A stretch of 64,000 nt of DNA from Paenibacillus sp. FSL W8-0426 (GCF_037969725.1 NZ_CP150203.1:6501501-6565500); one strand, 5' to 3'; shown: positions 1 to 9,453, counted from the first letter of the stretch. The notes: generated by a model not told the origin, from the letters alone. Numbers and translations: made by a program.

Positions 1-28
1 TGATGTTGCTTGCAGTGTATGCCTGGCT

Positions 29-1912
29 CTACACCGCTTGCGGTTGTTCCTCCGCAAACTGGCTGTTGTACAGATCGGCGTAGAAGCCCTGTTTTTCCAT
101 CAACGCTTCGTGGTTGCCCTGCTCGATCACGTTCCCGTGGTCCATCACCAGAATCAGGTCCGCTCCGCGAATCGTAGACAAACGGTGGGCAATGACAAAG
201 CTGGTGCGGTCCTTCATCAGATCGTTCATCGCTTTCTGGATGAATACCTCGGTGCGCGTATCGACGCTGCTCGTTGCTTCGTCCAGAATCAGGATGGACG
301 GATTCGCGAGAATCGCTCTTGCAATGGTCAGCAGCTGTTTCTGCCCTTGGGAGATGTTCGATGCGTCCTCGTTCAGCACCGTGTCATATCCATCCGGCAG
401 CGTGCGGATAAAGTGGTCGGCATGCGCGGCAACCGCGGCACGCACAATATCGTCTTCCGTGGCTCCCTCTTTGCCGTAGGCAATGTTGTCACGGATCGTG
501 CCGTTGAACAGCCACGTATCCTGAAGCACCATGCCGAACATGCTGCGCAGCTGGCCGCGTTCCATGTCGCGAATGTCCACGCCGTCAATAGCGATGCGCC
601 CATCCTGGATTTCGTAGAAACGCATCAGGAGATTGATCAGCGTCGTTTTCCCGGCGCCGGTCGGTCCCACGATGGCCACCGTCTGCCCTGGCGCGACATC
701 GATGTTCATGTTGCGGATGAGCGGCGCATCGGCTTTGTAGCCGAAGTTCACGCCCTGGAACGTGACCGCGCCTCTAGGCTGTTTCAGCTGCGCAGGTTGG
801 CTGGTTTCCGGAACCTCTTCCTCTTCGTCCAACAGCTCGAACACCCGCTCTGCCGAAGCAATCGTGGATTGGATGATGTTCGAGATGTTCGCGATCTGGT
901 TGATCGGCTGCGTGAATTGTCGCGAATATTGCGTAAAGGCCAAAATGTCCCCGATGGAAATCGAACCGCGGGTGACGAAAATGCCGCCCACCACACAGAT
1001 CAATACATATCCCAGGTTACCTACAAAACTCATGAGCGGCATGATGATACCCGAAATGAACTGAGCCTTCCAACCGGAAGCGTACAATTCTTCATTGATT
1101 TTTTCGAACTGCGCCACAGACTGCTCTTCCCGTCCGAACGCTTTGACGACTTTATGTCCTGTGTACATTTCCTCTACATGGCCATTCAATTCGCCGAGCG
1201 ATTTTTGCTGGCCGGCAAAGTGTTTCTGGGAACGGGACGCCACCGCAATGACCACGATCATGCTCAGCGGCAGCGTCAGTACCGTGATCAACGTCATCCA
1301 TGGGCTGATCGTCAGCATCATGATAATGACGCCGACCACCGTCACAACCGATGTAATGAACTGGGCCAAACTTTGTTGAAGCGTGTTACTGATGTTGTCC
1401 ACGTCATTGGTTGCACGGCTCAACGTTTCCCCATGCGTGCGGGAGTCGAAGTATTTGAGCGGCAAACGGCCGATCTTTGCACTAATCTGTTCGCGCATAT
1501 CGTACACGACTCGTTGAGCGACGCCAGCCATCAGATATTGTTGAACATACATAAAGGCTGCACTGAACAGATACAAACCAAGCAGCAAATACAATACTTT
1601 CATCAAGGCTGGAAAATCAACGCCACCGCCCTGAATTCCTGTCATAATCGCAATCGCGCCCTGGGCCAAAATATCCGTTCCTTCCGCCATGACCTTCGGG
1701 CTGATGATGCCGAACACGGTGCTCAGAATCGCTGTAACGAGCACGCCAAGAAGCCGGTAGCGATGAGGTTTAAGATATTGGATCAGCCGACGCATCGTAC
1801 CCTTGAAGTCTTTGGCCTTTTCACCCGGAGGACGCATGCCCATGCCGGGACCCGGACCGGGATGCCTCGGTCCTGCCGCAGGACGTGCGTTGTTCGATGG
1901 ACGTTCACTCAT
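29..1912 (-). CDS. ABC exporter half-transporter (membrane + ATPase), catalytically complete partner
   Basis: 627 aa, one subunit of a likely heterodimeric drug or lipid exporter. A Pro/Gly-rich N-terminal tail (about 1-35) precedes a six-helix exporter domain and a C-terminal ATPase. Visible motifs are Walker A GPTGAGKTT, a signature variant ISQGQKQ, and Walker B ILILDEATSSVD with the catalytic Glu. Its start overlaps the stop of the preceding half-transporter in an ATGA, so the two are translationally coupled, and a marR-type gene lies upstream. The pair resembles Bacillus YfiBC/BmrCD-type systems by family knowledge. The substrate cannot be read from sequence. The stop codon is a TAG at the left edge. 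Confidence 0.93.
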   Translation of the reverse strand: MSERPSNNARPAAGPRHPGPGPGMGMRPPGEKAKDFKGTMRRLIQYLKPHRYRLLGVLVTAILSTVFGIISPKVMAEGTDILAQGAIAIMTGIQGGGVDFPALMKVLYLLLGLYLFSAAFMYVQQYLMAGVAQRVVYDMREQISAKIGRLPLKYFDSRTHGETLSRATNDVDNISNTLQQSLAQFITSVVTVVGVIIMMLTISPWMTLITVLTLPLSMIVVIAVASRSQKHFAGQQKSLGELNGHVEEMYTGHKVVKAFGREEQSVAQFEKINEELYASGWKAQFISGIIMPLMSFVGNLGYVLICVVGGIFVTRGSISIGDILAFTQYSRQFTQPINQIANISNIIQSTIASAERVFELLDEEEEVPETSQPAQLKQPRGAVTFQGVNFGYKADAPLIRNMNIDVAPGQTVAIVGPTGAGKTTLINLLMRFYEIQDGRIAIDGVDIRDMERGQLRSMFGMVLQDTWLFNGTIRDNIAYGKEGATEDDIVRAAVAAHADHFIRTLPDGYDTVLNEDASNISQGQKQLLTIARAILANPSILILDEATSSVDTRTEVFIQKAMNDLMKDRTSFVIAHRLSTIRGADLILVMDHGNVIEQGNHEALMEKQGFYADLYNSQFAEEQPQAV

Positions 1913-3636
1913 GCGATCTCCTCCTCTGTCAGCTGGGAAGATACAATTTCACGGTACACTTCATTGTTCTCCAGCAGTTCCTGATGCGTTCCTGAACCTA
2001 CGATTTTACCTTCGTCCATGACGAGGATGCGGTCTGCATCCATCACGGTGCTTACGCGTTGGGCCACGATAATGACCGCAGCCTCTTTCGTCTCTGATTT
2101 CAAGGCTGCGCGAAGCCGGGCATCCGTTTTGAAATCAAGCGCCGAGAAGCTGTCGTCGAAAATGTAAATTTCCGGACGACGTACAAGTGCACGAGCGATG
2201 GACAAACGCTGCTTTTGTCCCCCCGAAACGTTATTCCCGCCTTGGGCAATCAGGCTTTCGTAGCCATCCTTCATTTCGGAAATAAAGTTCTCGGCCTGGG
2301 CGATCCGGGCTGCATGCTCCACTTCCTCCATCGAAGCGTCCTCTTTGCCGTGACGGATGTTTTCCGCAATCGTTCCGGTAAACAGAACCGCCTTTTGCGG
2401 AACAAAGCCGATTTTGGATCTCAGCTGCTCCTGCGTAAGTTCGCGCACATCCGTGCCATTCACACGGACATGCCCCTCTGTCACATCATAAAACCGGGGA
2501 ATGAGACTGAGCAGCGTCGTTTTGCCTGACCCGGTACCACCGATAATCGCCGTTGTTTCACCTGGACGAGCCGTAAACGAAATGCCCGACAATGCCGCAT
2601 TCTCTGCTCCCGGATAACGGAAGGTCACGTTGTCAAACTCGATGGTGCCCTGCTCTGAGCCCATGCTGCGCGGCTGCGACGGATCTTCCAATTCCGGCTG
2701 CATTTCCAATACCTCGTTGATCCGCTCTGCGGAAGCCGAAGCCCGCGGAATCATGACGAAAATGATGGATACCATAATCAGCGAGAACATAATCTGCATC
2801 GCGTATTGGACAAAGGCAATCAACGAACCGATATCCATGCTTCCGCTGTCGATGCGCTGCCCGCCAAAGAACAAGATGGCAATCATGGAGAAATTCATGA
2901 CCAGCATCATGACAGGCATCAGCGTAGCCATCAAGACGTTTACCTTAATGGAGATGTCTCTCAGATCGGTATTTGCGTTGTTGAAACGTTGGCGTTCATG
3001 TTCCCCTCGGTTAAAGGAACGTACGACCCGGATGCCGGTTAACTGCTCCCGCAGCACCAGGTTCAACCGATCCAGCTTTTTCTGGATTTGCTTGAACAGC
3101 GGCAATCCCTTGGCACCGATCAGCGCGATGGCTCCGGCCAGCACGGGCAGCACGACCAGGAAGATCGTAGACAGCTTGGCGTCTTGGGAAATGGCCATGA
3201 AAATGCCGCCGATGCTCATGAGCGGCGCCATGATCATCATGCGCAGCATCATGGTCAACACGTTCTGCACCTGCGTGATGTCATTGGTGGTACGGGTAAT
3301 GAGCGATGCCGTACCCAACTTGTCGAATTCCTGCAGCGAGAAGTTCTCGACATGGCGGAACACCCTGCTGCGCAGCTGTTTGGCAAAGCCGCCAGCCGTC
3401 TTGGAGGAAAGGTAGCTCGCCGTTACGGAGGCTGCGGTTCCGCCGATGGCAATGACCAGCATCCAGCCTCCGATTTTCCAGATATAAGGCACGTCGCCTT
3501 TGACGATACCATCGTTCACAATGTCCGCCATCAGGGTCGGCAGGTACAGTTCAGCAAGCGACTGCAGCAGCACCAACCCGACGATAAAAAATATGGGGAT
3601 CCGATACGGCTTCAGCATGCGAAACAATTTCATCAT
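1909..3636 (-). CDS. ABC exporter half-transporter with degenerate ATPase site
   Basis: 575 aa, an N-terminal exporter membrane domain with C-terminal ATPase. Walker A is GGTGSGKTT and the signature is the canonical VSGGQKQR. Walker B reads IYIFDDSFSALD, where the usual catalytic Glu is Asp. That substitution is typical of the non-catalytic nucleotide site in heterodimeric exporters, so this protein should pair with the downstream 627-aa subunit. The start overlaps the marR stop by 4 bp and the stop overlaps the next start by 4 bp, giving one tightly coupled operon. Likely role: efflux, under control of the MarR-family protein. Confidence 0.93.
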   Translation of the reverse strand: MMKLFRMLKPYRIPIFFIVGLVLLQSLAELYLPTLMADIVNDGIVKGDVPYIWKIGGWMLVIAIGGTAASVTASYLSSKTAGGFAKQLRSRVFRHVENFSLQEFDKLGTASLITRTTNDITQVQNVLTMMLRMMIMAPLMSIGGIFMAISQDAKLSTIFLVVLPVLAGAIALIGAKGLPLFKQIQKKLDRLNLVLREQLTGIRVVRSFNRGEHERQRFNNANTDLRDISIKVNVLMATLMPVMMLVMNFSMIAILFFGGQRIDSGSMDIGSLIAFVQYAMQIMFSLIMVSIIFVMIPRASASAERINEVLEMQPELEDPSQPRSMGSEQGTIEFDNVTFRYPGAENAALSGISFTARPGETTAIIGGTGSGKTTLLSLIPRFYDVTEGHVRVNGTDVRELTQEQLRSKIGFVPQKAVLFTGTIAENIRHGKEDASMEEVEHAARIAQAENFISEMKDGYESLIAQGGNNVSGGQKQRLSIARALVRRPEIYIFDDSFSALDFKTDARLRAALKSETKEAAVIIVAQRVSTVMDADRILVMDEGKIVGSGTHQELLENNEVYREIVSSQLTEEEIA

Positions 3637-4178
3637 GGCTTATCATCTCCTTGGTCGTTGGACTGTTCCGTCTGAACGGACTTCAATGTATCGAAAAAGC
3701 TGTACACCTTGGTCAACAATTCGGCCAATTGCAAGCTGTCTTCCTCCCCCAAATGTGCGACGAGTTTGTTGAAAATCTCCATTCGTTCTTCATGCGCCGC
3801 CTGGATAATCTTACGGCCCGCTTCCGTAATCGTGATGCGTACGGCGCGCCGATCCTCCTCATCCATCGTCCGTTCAACCAGTCCCTCGTCTTCCAAACCG
3901 CGAATCACCGGCGTGATCGTAGGCGACTTCACGCGAAGCAGCGCACTGATTTCCGATACCTTCAGTCCGCGCGGATTAGGTTCGGGACCGCTGTCGAAAT
4001 CAGGCGGATTGTCTCTCCAATCGATGCGTTCACCGGGATGCGCCCCGTGCAGCAAACAAGCCAGCACCATGATTTCATTGTGATTTCGCCCGTGAGGCTT
4101 GTGCTGCCGCCATTTGCCTTTGTTGAATTGCATGATGGAATACAGCAGTTTGCGGGCAACCGGATCCAGACCCGTCAT
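3633..4178 (-). CDS. MarR-family transcriptional regulator
   Basis: 181 aa. The central winged-helix region (about 75-135) has the MarR pattern: LKVSEISALLRVKSPTIT recognition helices, then a DEEDRRAVRITIT wing. The 40-65 region holds an unusual Pro/Asp/Arg-rich insertion (DWRDNPPDFDSGPEPN) before the helix-turn-helix, making the protein longer than typical 140-150 aa MarR proteins. The start has an ideal AAGGAGG eight bases upstream. It is the first gene of the operon with the two ABC half-transporters, so autoregulated repression of the exporter is the likely role (inference). Confidence 0.9.
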   Translation of the reverse strand: MTGLDPVARKLLYSIMQFNKGKWRQHKPHGRNHNEIMVLACLLHGAHPGERIDWRDNPPDFDSGPEPNPRGLKVSEISALLRVKSPTITPVIRGLEDEGLVERTMDEEDRRAVRITITEAGRKIIQAAHEERMEIFNKLVAHLGEEDSLQLAELLTKVYSFFDTLKSVQTEQSNDQGDDKP

Positions 4179-4203
4179 ATGTTCTCCCTCCTTCTTAGGT
4201 CAT

Positions 4204-4255
4204 CTATTAAATAGATCACATAATAAATAGCCATCAAATTAATTAGGTGTACTAA
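4204..4255. promoter_or_regulatory. Candidate operators upstream of marR
   Basis: Two short palindromes lie 25-80 bp upstream of the marR start: CTATT-A-AATAG at 4204-4214 and TTAG-GTGTA-CTAA at 4243-4255. MarR proteins bind short inverted repeats near their own promoter, so either could be an autoregulatory site. Both arms are only 4-5 bp in AT-rich DNA, so chance occurrence is possible. Confidence 0.25.
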
Positions 4256-4418
4256 GTATATTATCATGAAGTCCGAATGTCAAACGATCGTTTAGCGGTC
4301 GTATTCATAAGGAAAAATTTACATACTTGGGCTGCTGTGATAACCTTTAATCAGATTTAAATATTCCCATTTTGGTGCTATGCAAAGATACCAGTCTAAT
4401 TAAAGAAGAGCTTACAGG

Positions 4419-4613
4419 ATGGACCTAGCTATGCTGAAAAACATCATTTTACTTCTGATCGCTTATGTAATCTCGCGGGTACTGTTTCTCCATCTAACCG
4501 CCAACTTATCAAGCGCCTTATATAAAAATACGTTGGAATTCATCATTTTTGCCGTGATTTATGCGGCCTTTCTGTTCATCTTTTCTCCTCGCAGAAAGTA
4601 TGCCAAGCAGTGA
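4419..4613 (+). CDS. Small two-helix membrane protein, hypothetical
   Basis: 64 aa (or 60 aa from the internal ATG at 4431). Two hydrophobic stretches, about 6-24 and 38-58, are separated by a polar loop and followed by a basic tail (RRKYAKQ), which predicts a small inner-membrane protein with positive-inside topology. A modest AAGAAGAG lies 8 bases before the first ATG. It is followed directly by a strong hairpin terminator. I do not recognise a family. It stands alone between marR (divergent) and uxaC (convergent). Confidence 0.55.
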   Translation: MDLAMLKNIILLLIAYVISRVLFLHLTANLSSALYKNTLEFIIFAVIYAAFLFIFSPRRKYAKQ

Positions 4614-4640
4614 ATGGCTTGCTAAGCAGCCGTTTCAAAA

Positions 4641-4701
4641 AAAAAACCGCCCCATTCTGCGAGATGTCTGCATACAATCTCCGCAAAGGGGCGGTTTTTT
4701 T
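4641..4701. terminator. Bidirectional terminator between small membrane gene and uxaC
   Basis: Arms AAAAAACCGCCCC (4641-4653) and GGGGCGGTTTTTT (4688-4700) form a perfect 13-bp stem with A/T tails on both strands. It sits between two convergent genes and should terminate both. Confidence 0.85.
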
Positions 4702-4715
4702 AAGTTCCTTTAGGA

Positions 4716-6155
4716 TTAGCGCGAAGCCGTTACCGTTTCGCGAGCCGAGGAGAACGGGAAGTATTGCTCGGCATTGTTATGGGCAATGCCTTGCACCATC
4801 CGTCCGAGCAGCTCCATATCATGCGGGGCTTCGCCCTGCTCGGCCCACTCGCCGATCAGGTTGCAGACGAGACGGCGGAAATACTCATGCCGCGTGTAGG
4901 ACAAGAAACTGCGCGAATCGGTCAGCATGCCGACGAAACGGCTGAGCAGACCCACGTTCGCCAGCGCTCGCATCTGGGCGAGCATGCCGTCTTTAGTGTC
5001 GTTGAACCACCATGCGGCACCCAGCTGAATTTTGCCCGGAACGCCGTCGCCCTGGAAGCTGCCGATGATGGCTGCAAGCACCTCGTTGTCGCGCGGATTC
5101 AGGGAATACAGAATCGTCTTCGGCAGCGCGTTCTGCTGGTCGAGCGCATCGAGCAGTCCGATCACGGCCGCAGATAACGGCGCATCGTTTACGGAGTCGT
5201 AGCCCGTATCCGGTCCCAGCCGTTCGAACATGCGCCGGTTGTTGTTGCGTGCCGCGTTGATATGGAACTGCATGACCCAGCCGCGCTCGGCGTAAAGTTT
5301 GCCCAGGAAGGTCAGCGTCACCGTTTTGTATTTGTTCTCATCTTCCCGGCTGACCTTATGGCCTGCAAGCGCCTTGGCAAAGATCGCTGCGGCTTCCTCT
5401 CGGGTCGCCACACCGTAAGGCACATAATCCAAGGCATGGTCCGATACGCGTCCCCCCACGGAGTGGAAGAACTCTACCCGCGATTCCAGGGCGGACAAGA
5501 ACGAATCGTAATCGGAAATGGCCGTGCCGGAGGCTTGCGAAAGTTTGCCTACCCAGTCTACAAACGTGTCGCGGTTAAGCTCAAGCCCTTTATCCGGACG
5601 GAACGAAGGCAGCACCTTTGTATTGAAGCCCTCGATCTCCTTGATTTGCAGATGGTACTCCAGCGAATCGCACGGATCGTCCGTGGTGCATACTACGGAG
5701 ACGTTCGATTTCGTGATCAGGTCGCGCGCGCCGAATCCGGGACCGTTCAGTTTGGCGTTGACCTTTTCCCAGATCGCCGGGGCGCTCTGCTCGTTCAAAA
5801 TTTCGTATACGCCGAAATAGCGCTGCAGCTCCAGATGCGACCAGGCATAGAGCGGATTGCCGATCATCATCGGCACGGTCCGGGCATACGCGAGAAAACG
5901 ATCGTAATCGGTCACGCCTTCTCCACCCGTCACGTATTTCTCCTCGATGCCGTTCGCTCGCATGAGCCGCCATTTATAATGATCGCCGTACAACCACGCT
6001 TCAGTAATGTTGGCAAACGTTTTGTTTTCGTAGATTTCCTGCGGGCTGAGATGGCAGTGGTAGTCGATGATCGGCATATCCTTGGCATAATCCTCGTATA
6101 ACCTTACCGCGGTTTCATTGTGCAGCAAAAATTGTTCATCCAAAAAAGATTTCAT
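4716..6155 (-). CDS. uxaC: Glucuronate (uronate) isomerase
   Basis: 479 aa. Converts D-glucuronate to D-fructuronate (and galacturonate to tagaturonate) in the cytoplasm. The N-terminal IDYHCHL motif holds the His-x-His metal-binding pair of the amidohydrolase-like fold. The C-terminal GAAWWFNDTKDGM and LTDSRSFLSYTRHEYFRR stretches are characteristic of UxaC. The start chosen begins MKSFLDEQ, which gives the usual family length (about 470) and has GGGAG/GAGG upstream; the frame is open for 29 further codons. No other hexuronate genes are adjacent, so it works with genes elsewhere. A perfect cre-type box lies about 95 bp upstream. Confidence 0.95.
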   Translation of the reverse strand: MKSFLDEQFLLHNETAVRLYEDYAKDMPIIDYHCHLSPQEIYENKTFANITEAWLYGDHYKWRLMRANGIEEKYVTGGEGVTDYDRFLAYARTVPMMIGNPLYAWSHLELQRYFGVYEILNEQSAPAIWEKVNAKLNGPGFGARDLITKSNVSVVCTTDDPCDSLEYHLQIKEIEGFNTKVLPSFRPDKGLELNRDTFVDWVGKLSQASGTAISDYDSFLSALESRVEFFHSVGGRVSDHALDYVPYGVATREEAAAIFAKALAGHKVSREDENKYKTVTLTFLGKLYAERGWVMQFHINAARNNNRRMFERLGPDTGYDSVNDAPLSAAVIGLLDALDQQNALPKTILYSLNPRDNEVLAAIIGSFQGDGVPGKIQLGAAWWFNDTKDGMLAQMRALANVGLLSRFVGMLTDSRSFLSYTRHEYFRRLVCNLIGEWAEQGEAPHDMELLGRMVQGIAHNNAEQYFPFSSARETVTASR

Positions 6156-6249
6156 TCGCCTCGCACGCTCCCTTTGGGTGAGTTTACGTTCACATGGGTT
6201 CATTCCCATTTTTACGCTACACTGTTTGCCCCGAAAGTTCAATACAAAA

Positions 6250-6263
6250 TGATAACGATTTCA
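6250..6263. promoter_or_regulatory. cre (CcpA-binding) site
   Basis: TGATAACGATTTCA matches the Bacillus cre consensus TGWNANCGNTNWCA at every position on both strands. It lies between divergent uxaC and the metallo-hydrolase gene, close to the uxaC promoter region, and predicts carbon catabolite repression of hexuronate use. Match is seen in sequence; binding is inferred. Confidence 0.65.
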
Positions 6264-6365
6264 AAAAAGGTTGATTTAGGCACACCACCGAAAGACAAGG
6301 TATACTGAATTTATCCTGTTTATGCCGTTTTGAAGATTCATATCCAGAGGAGATGATCAAGGGTT

Positions 6366-7121
6366 ATGACACAGATGAAGGTTACGTTTCTCGGCACGGG
6401 GGACATGTTTAGCTTCGAGCAGCACCACAACAGCATGCTGGCCGAATTCGGCGGCACGCATCTCGTCATCGATTTTCCCGAATCGAACGCCAGGGCGCTG
6501 AAAGAATACGGCTTTCCTTTAACCGATATCGAAAATGTGTTTATCACGCACCTGCATGAGGACCATATCAACGGCGTCCAGCTGCTCGGTTATTATTCCC
6601 AAATCGTAAGCGGACGCAGACCGCGCCTGTACATCCACGAAGCATTGGTAGACCCGTTATGGAGCATCTTGTCTCCCGGCATGCGTCATACGACGGATGG
6701 GGAGCGTACGCTGCATGATTATTACGACATCGTTCCGCTGCCGGACGGCGGCACGTTCGAGCTGGGCGGAGTCACCTTCGAAACGTTCCGGACAACGCAT
6801 GTGCCGGGCATGATAAGCAACGGCCTGCTGGCCCGCGGATACTTTGATTACAGCGGCGACAGCACATTGGATCAGGACAGGCTGATTGCGACGGCCGATG
6901 AAGTGCAGCTGATTTTCCACGAATGCCACATGCACGATCTGGTGATTAAATCCCATACCTCGCTGCAGGATCTGCAGCAGCTGCCCGCCGAGATCCGGCA
7001 GAAAACGGTGCTGATGCATTACCATGACGAATATGCGGATGCCGGCAAAAGGGCAGCATTCAATCAGGCGCATGACCTGCAAATGGCCGGACAGCTTCAA
7101 AGCTTTGTACTGAGAGGGTAA
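6366..7121 (+). CDS. MBL-fold (RNase Z-like) metallo-hydrolase
   Basis: 251 aa. Begins MTQMKVTFLGTGDM, typical of the RNase Z/PhnP-like branch. The metal-binding THLHEDH motif (HxHxDH, about residues 59-65) is intact, followed by a second His (TTHVPGM), the bridging Asp (YSGDSTLD) and a late His (LMHYHDE). The enzyme should be a two-metal hydrolase. Substrate is unknown: the subgroup includes phosphodiesterases, ribonucleases and lactonases. It is divergent from uxaC and shares the intergenic region with the cre box, so it may share carbon control, although a functional link is speculative. Confidence 0.85.
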   Translation: MTQMKVTFLGTGDMFSFEQHHNSMLAEFGGTHLVIDFPESNARALKEYGFPLTDIENVFITHLHEDHINGVQLLGYYSQIVSGRRPRLYIHEALVDPLWSILSPGMRHTTDGERTLHDYYDIVPLPDGGTFELGGVTFETFRTTHVPGMISNGLLARGYFDYSGDSTLDQDRLIATADEVQLIFHECHMHDLVIKSHTSLQDLQQLPAEIRQKTVLMHYHDEYADAGKRAAFNQAHDLQMAGQLQSFVLRG

Positions 7122-7342
7122 AGCGCCCTTCTGAAACGGGTAACACGTAACGGCGCGCCAAAGCGGTTCTCATACGTCTCTTGAGCGGGAACGGAAGGGA
7201 ACCGCTGTTAGCCGTTGCCGGCCGGCAGCGTGTATCCTTCCGATTGACCTGTTTGAAACCTATCCCGTTGCTTGGCGATCAACTGCTCCAGATCAAGCTC
7301 TCGGAGTTCAGGGCATACGAGTCGCTGCGTACTTTTAAAGGA

Positions 7343-7765
7343 TCAACCCTGTCTTATTTCACGCCACATTTCATATGAAATATCCAACTGCTCTCGAATC
7401 ATCTCGTAATTTTCCCACGTGTCCGGCACATGGTAGACCGATTCTGCGTCATCATGGTTCACGAAAAAGAGGTAGTCGCTCAGATAACTTTCATACCCAC
7501 GCTCGGCAAAAGCATTCCCTTCATCGTTCAACATATCTGCCGCAAGTACACCCCCCGTTTTTCGGCACAGCTGCGAGCTCAGGAGCTTTCTGGCTTTGAA
7601 TGCCTCCACATCGGTGCGGTATTTATCCAAGAACTCGTTGCTGCACAGTCCCTGATCGACCAACCACCCCAGGAAAAAACCAATATGCACATAAGCCTGA
7701 TCATGGGACAATTCCGCCGGAAAGTCACCGTCATAATGGTATTTTGCTTTGTCGTATACTGTCAT
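7343..7765 (-). CDS. Conserved hypothetical protein
   Basis: 140 aa, acidic, rich in Tyr, Asp and Trp, without signal peptide or membrane helix. It begins MTVYDKAKYHYDGDFP, and QAYVHIGFFLGWLVDQG follows. This resembles a family of uncharacterised small cytoplasmic proteins found singly in Bacillota, some of which sit in polymorphic-toxin immunity neighbourhoods, but I cannot assign a function. No toxin-like gene is adjacent. The start has GGAGA upstream. It is monocistronic, facing away from the amylase terminator. Confidence 0.7.
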   Translation of the reverse strand: MTVYDKAKYHYDGDFPAELSHDQAYVHIGFFLGWLVDQGLCSNEFLDKYRTDVEAFKARKLLSSQLCRKTGGVLAADMLNDEGNAFAERGYESYLSDYLFFVNHDDAESVYHVPDTWENYEMIREQLDISYEMWREIRQG

Positions 7766-7911
7766 TGTTCTGTCTCCTTTTCTCCCTAATCGTCATTTTA
7801 AAACCTAAATAACACCCATGGGAAGACCGATTAGAATCGATCCGAAATGCCCCCCACTGACATAGTCATATTATCGGCTTGGGCGGCTCTGTAATTTGCC
7901 TTGTTTAATCC

Positions 7912-7954
7912 AAAAAGGCACCGTTCCAGACCGACTCAGTCAGGAAACAGTGCC
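7912..7954 (-). terminator. Terminator downstream of amylase gene
   Basis: On the minus strand GGCACTGTTTCC (7943-7954) and an imperfect complement GGAACGGTGCC (7917-7927) form a stem followed by TTTTT (7912-7916), about 20 bp after the amylase stop. Confidence 0.7.
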
Positions 7955-7974
7955 CGCTTGCTTTGTATTAGGAA

Positions 7975-9453
7975 TTAAGACGAAGACTGACCCGCAGCCG
8001 CGTCGGGCAGTGCCCACACGGACAGCCCACCACCGTTAACGGGGAAACTGGCCCATCCGTCCTGACCGATCTTAATCTGTTCTTTTCGGCTCAGTGTCAG
8101 ATCGGTCCACGTTTCGCCGGCATGGTGCTGCCCTACGCACATGCGTTTTTCGCCATCGTCCCCGTTGGAGATAACCACCGCGCAGCCGGAGCCCTCGAAC
8201 TCCTTCGCTCCCCTTCTTACCCAGCCGATGGTGTTCGGATGATCGAAATAATCGACCTGCTCCCCGTACGCTTTGTTGGTTCGTGCATACAGCAAACGAT
8301 CCAGAATGTCCTGTTTGCCTTTCACCGGTTCAGGACCGCCAATCCCGTAATAGTCGCCATAAAACACAACCGGATATCCATCCTTACGCAGCAGGATCAG
8401 TGCATAAGCGCTCGGTTTGAACCAGTCCGCCACCCACGATTCCAGCGCTTCGTGAGGCTGGGAATCATGGTTGTCCACGAACGTAACGGCATGGGTAGGA
8501 TGCGTCTGCACCAGCGTATCGTTAAAAATGGAGGATAAATTGAAGTTGCGGCCCTGAAGGGACGCCTCATGCAGCTTGTAGTGCAGCGATACGTCGAACA
8601 GGTCGATCCGGTAATCGACAGTATCCAGAAATTTGCGGCAGGCATCCAGACTCGGGTGCCAGAACTCGCCGACAATATAAAAATCCTGCCCGCGTTTGCG
8701 GATCATCTCTCCGGCAAATTCCCGGATGAATTCATGGTTGATATGTTTGATGGCGTCCAGCCGGAAGCCGTCGCACTGAATCGTGTCGATCAGCCAATGG
8801 CCCCAGTTCAGCATTTCACGCCGGACGTCGGGATGGTTGTAGTCGATGTTCGCAAACATTAAATAATCGTAGTTGCCGAACTCCCGATCGACGTTTTTGT
8901 TCCAGGTTTTGTTCTCCCCGGCAATGCGGAACACCCCGCTTCGTCTCCCTTTGGCATCGTAATCGGTGCCGTTGAAATGCTCGTAGTTCCATTTGAAAGA
9001 GGAATACGTGTCCCCGCGCCCCGGAAAAGTGAACTTGGTCCACCCCTCAATCTCGAACGGCTTGGAAATTTCCTTCGTCCGGTCGTTCGGATCGACCTCG
9101 ATCACTTTGAACACTTCCGTTTCGTCCGCTCCTGCCTTGTGGTTCATGACCAGGTCGACATAAACGGCGATGCCGTTCTTTTGGCACTCCGCGATGGCAT
9201 CAACCAGCTCCTGCTTGCTGCCGTATTTCGTGCGCACGCTTCCCTTCTGGTCGAATTCGCCAAGATCGTACAGGTCGTATACGCCGTATCCCGTGTCCGT
9301 ATTGGATATGGCTTTGGTCACGGGCGGAATCCACACCGTGTCGATTCCCTTCGCCTTCAGCTCGGGGGCCAGCTCGGCCAACCTTTTCCAGTGGTTTCCG
9401 TCTGCGGACAGATGCCATTCGAAAAACTGCATCATCGTATGATTTCTCTTCAT
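7975..9453 (-). CDS. Cytoplasmic alpha-amylase, GH13
   Basis: 492 aa. Hydrolyses internal alpha-1,4-glucosidic bonds of starch, glycogen or maltodextrin. The four GH13 signature regions are present: VDLVMNH (I), GFRLDAIKH (II, nucleophile Asp), IVGEFW (III, acid/base Glu) and FVDNHD (IV, transition-state Asp). There is no signal peptide (it starts MKRNHTMMQFFEWHL), so unlike the similar secreted liquefying amylases it should act inside the cell, as the E. coli AmyA type does. The C-terminal beta domain ends in a Ser-rich tail. It is followed by its own terminator and appears monocistronic. Confidence 0.95.
   Translation of the reverse strand: MKRNHTMMQFFEWHLSADGNHWKRLAELAPELKAKGIDTVWIPPVTKAISNTDTGYGVYDLYDLGEFDQKGSVRTKYGSKQELVDAIAECQKNGIAVYVDLVMNHKAGADETEVFKVIEVDPNDRTKEISKPFEIEGWTKFTFPGRGDTYSSFKWNYEHFNGTDYDAKGRRSGVFRIAGENKTWNKNVDREFGNYDYLMFANIDYNHPDVRREMLNWGHWLIDTIQCDGFRLDAIKHINHEFIREFAGEMIRKRGQDFYIVGEFWHPSLDACRKFLDTVDYRIDLFDVSLHYKLHEASLQGRNFNLSSIFNDTLVQTHPTHAVTFVDNHDSQPHEALESWVADWFKPSAYALILLRKDGYPVVFYGDYYGIGGPEPVKGKQDILDRLLYARTNKAYGEQVDYFDHPNTIGWVRRGAKEFEGSGCAVVISNGDDGEKRMCVGQHHAGETWTDLTLSRKEQIKIGQDGWASFPVNGGGLSVWALPDAAAGQSSS

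Noticed and set aside
38..1984. Long plus-strand open frame of about 650 codons
   Set aside because: It is antisense to the conserved ABC exporter, has no family motifs, and results from the codon bias of the GC-rich minus-strand gene.
7375..7812. Plus-strand frames opposite the 140-aa hypothetical protein
   Set aside because: The minus-strand frame has better codon use, a ribosome binding site and resemblance to conserved proteins.
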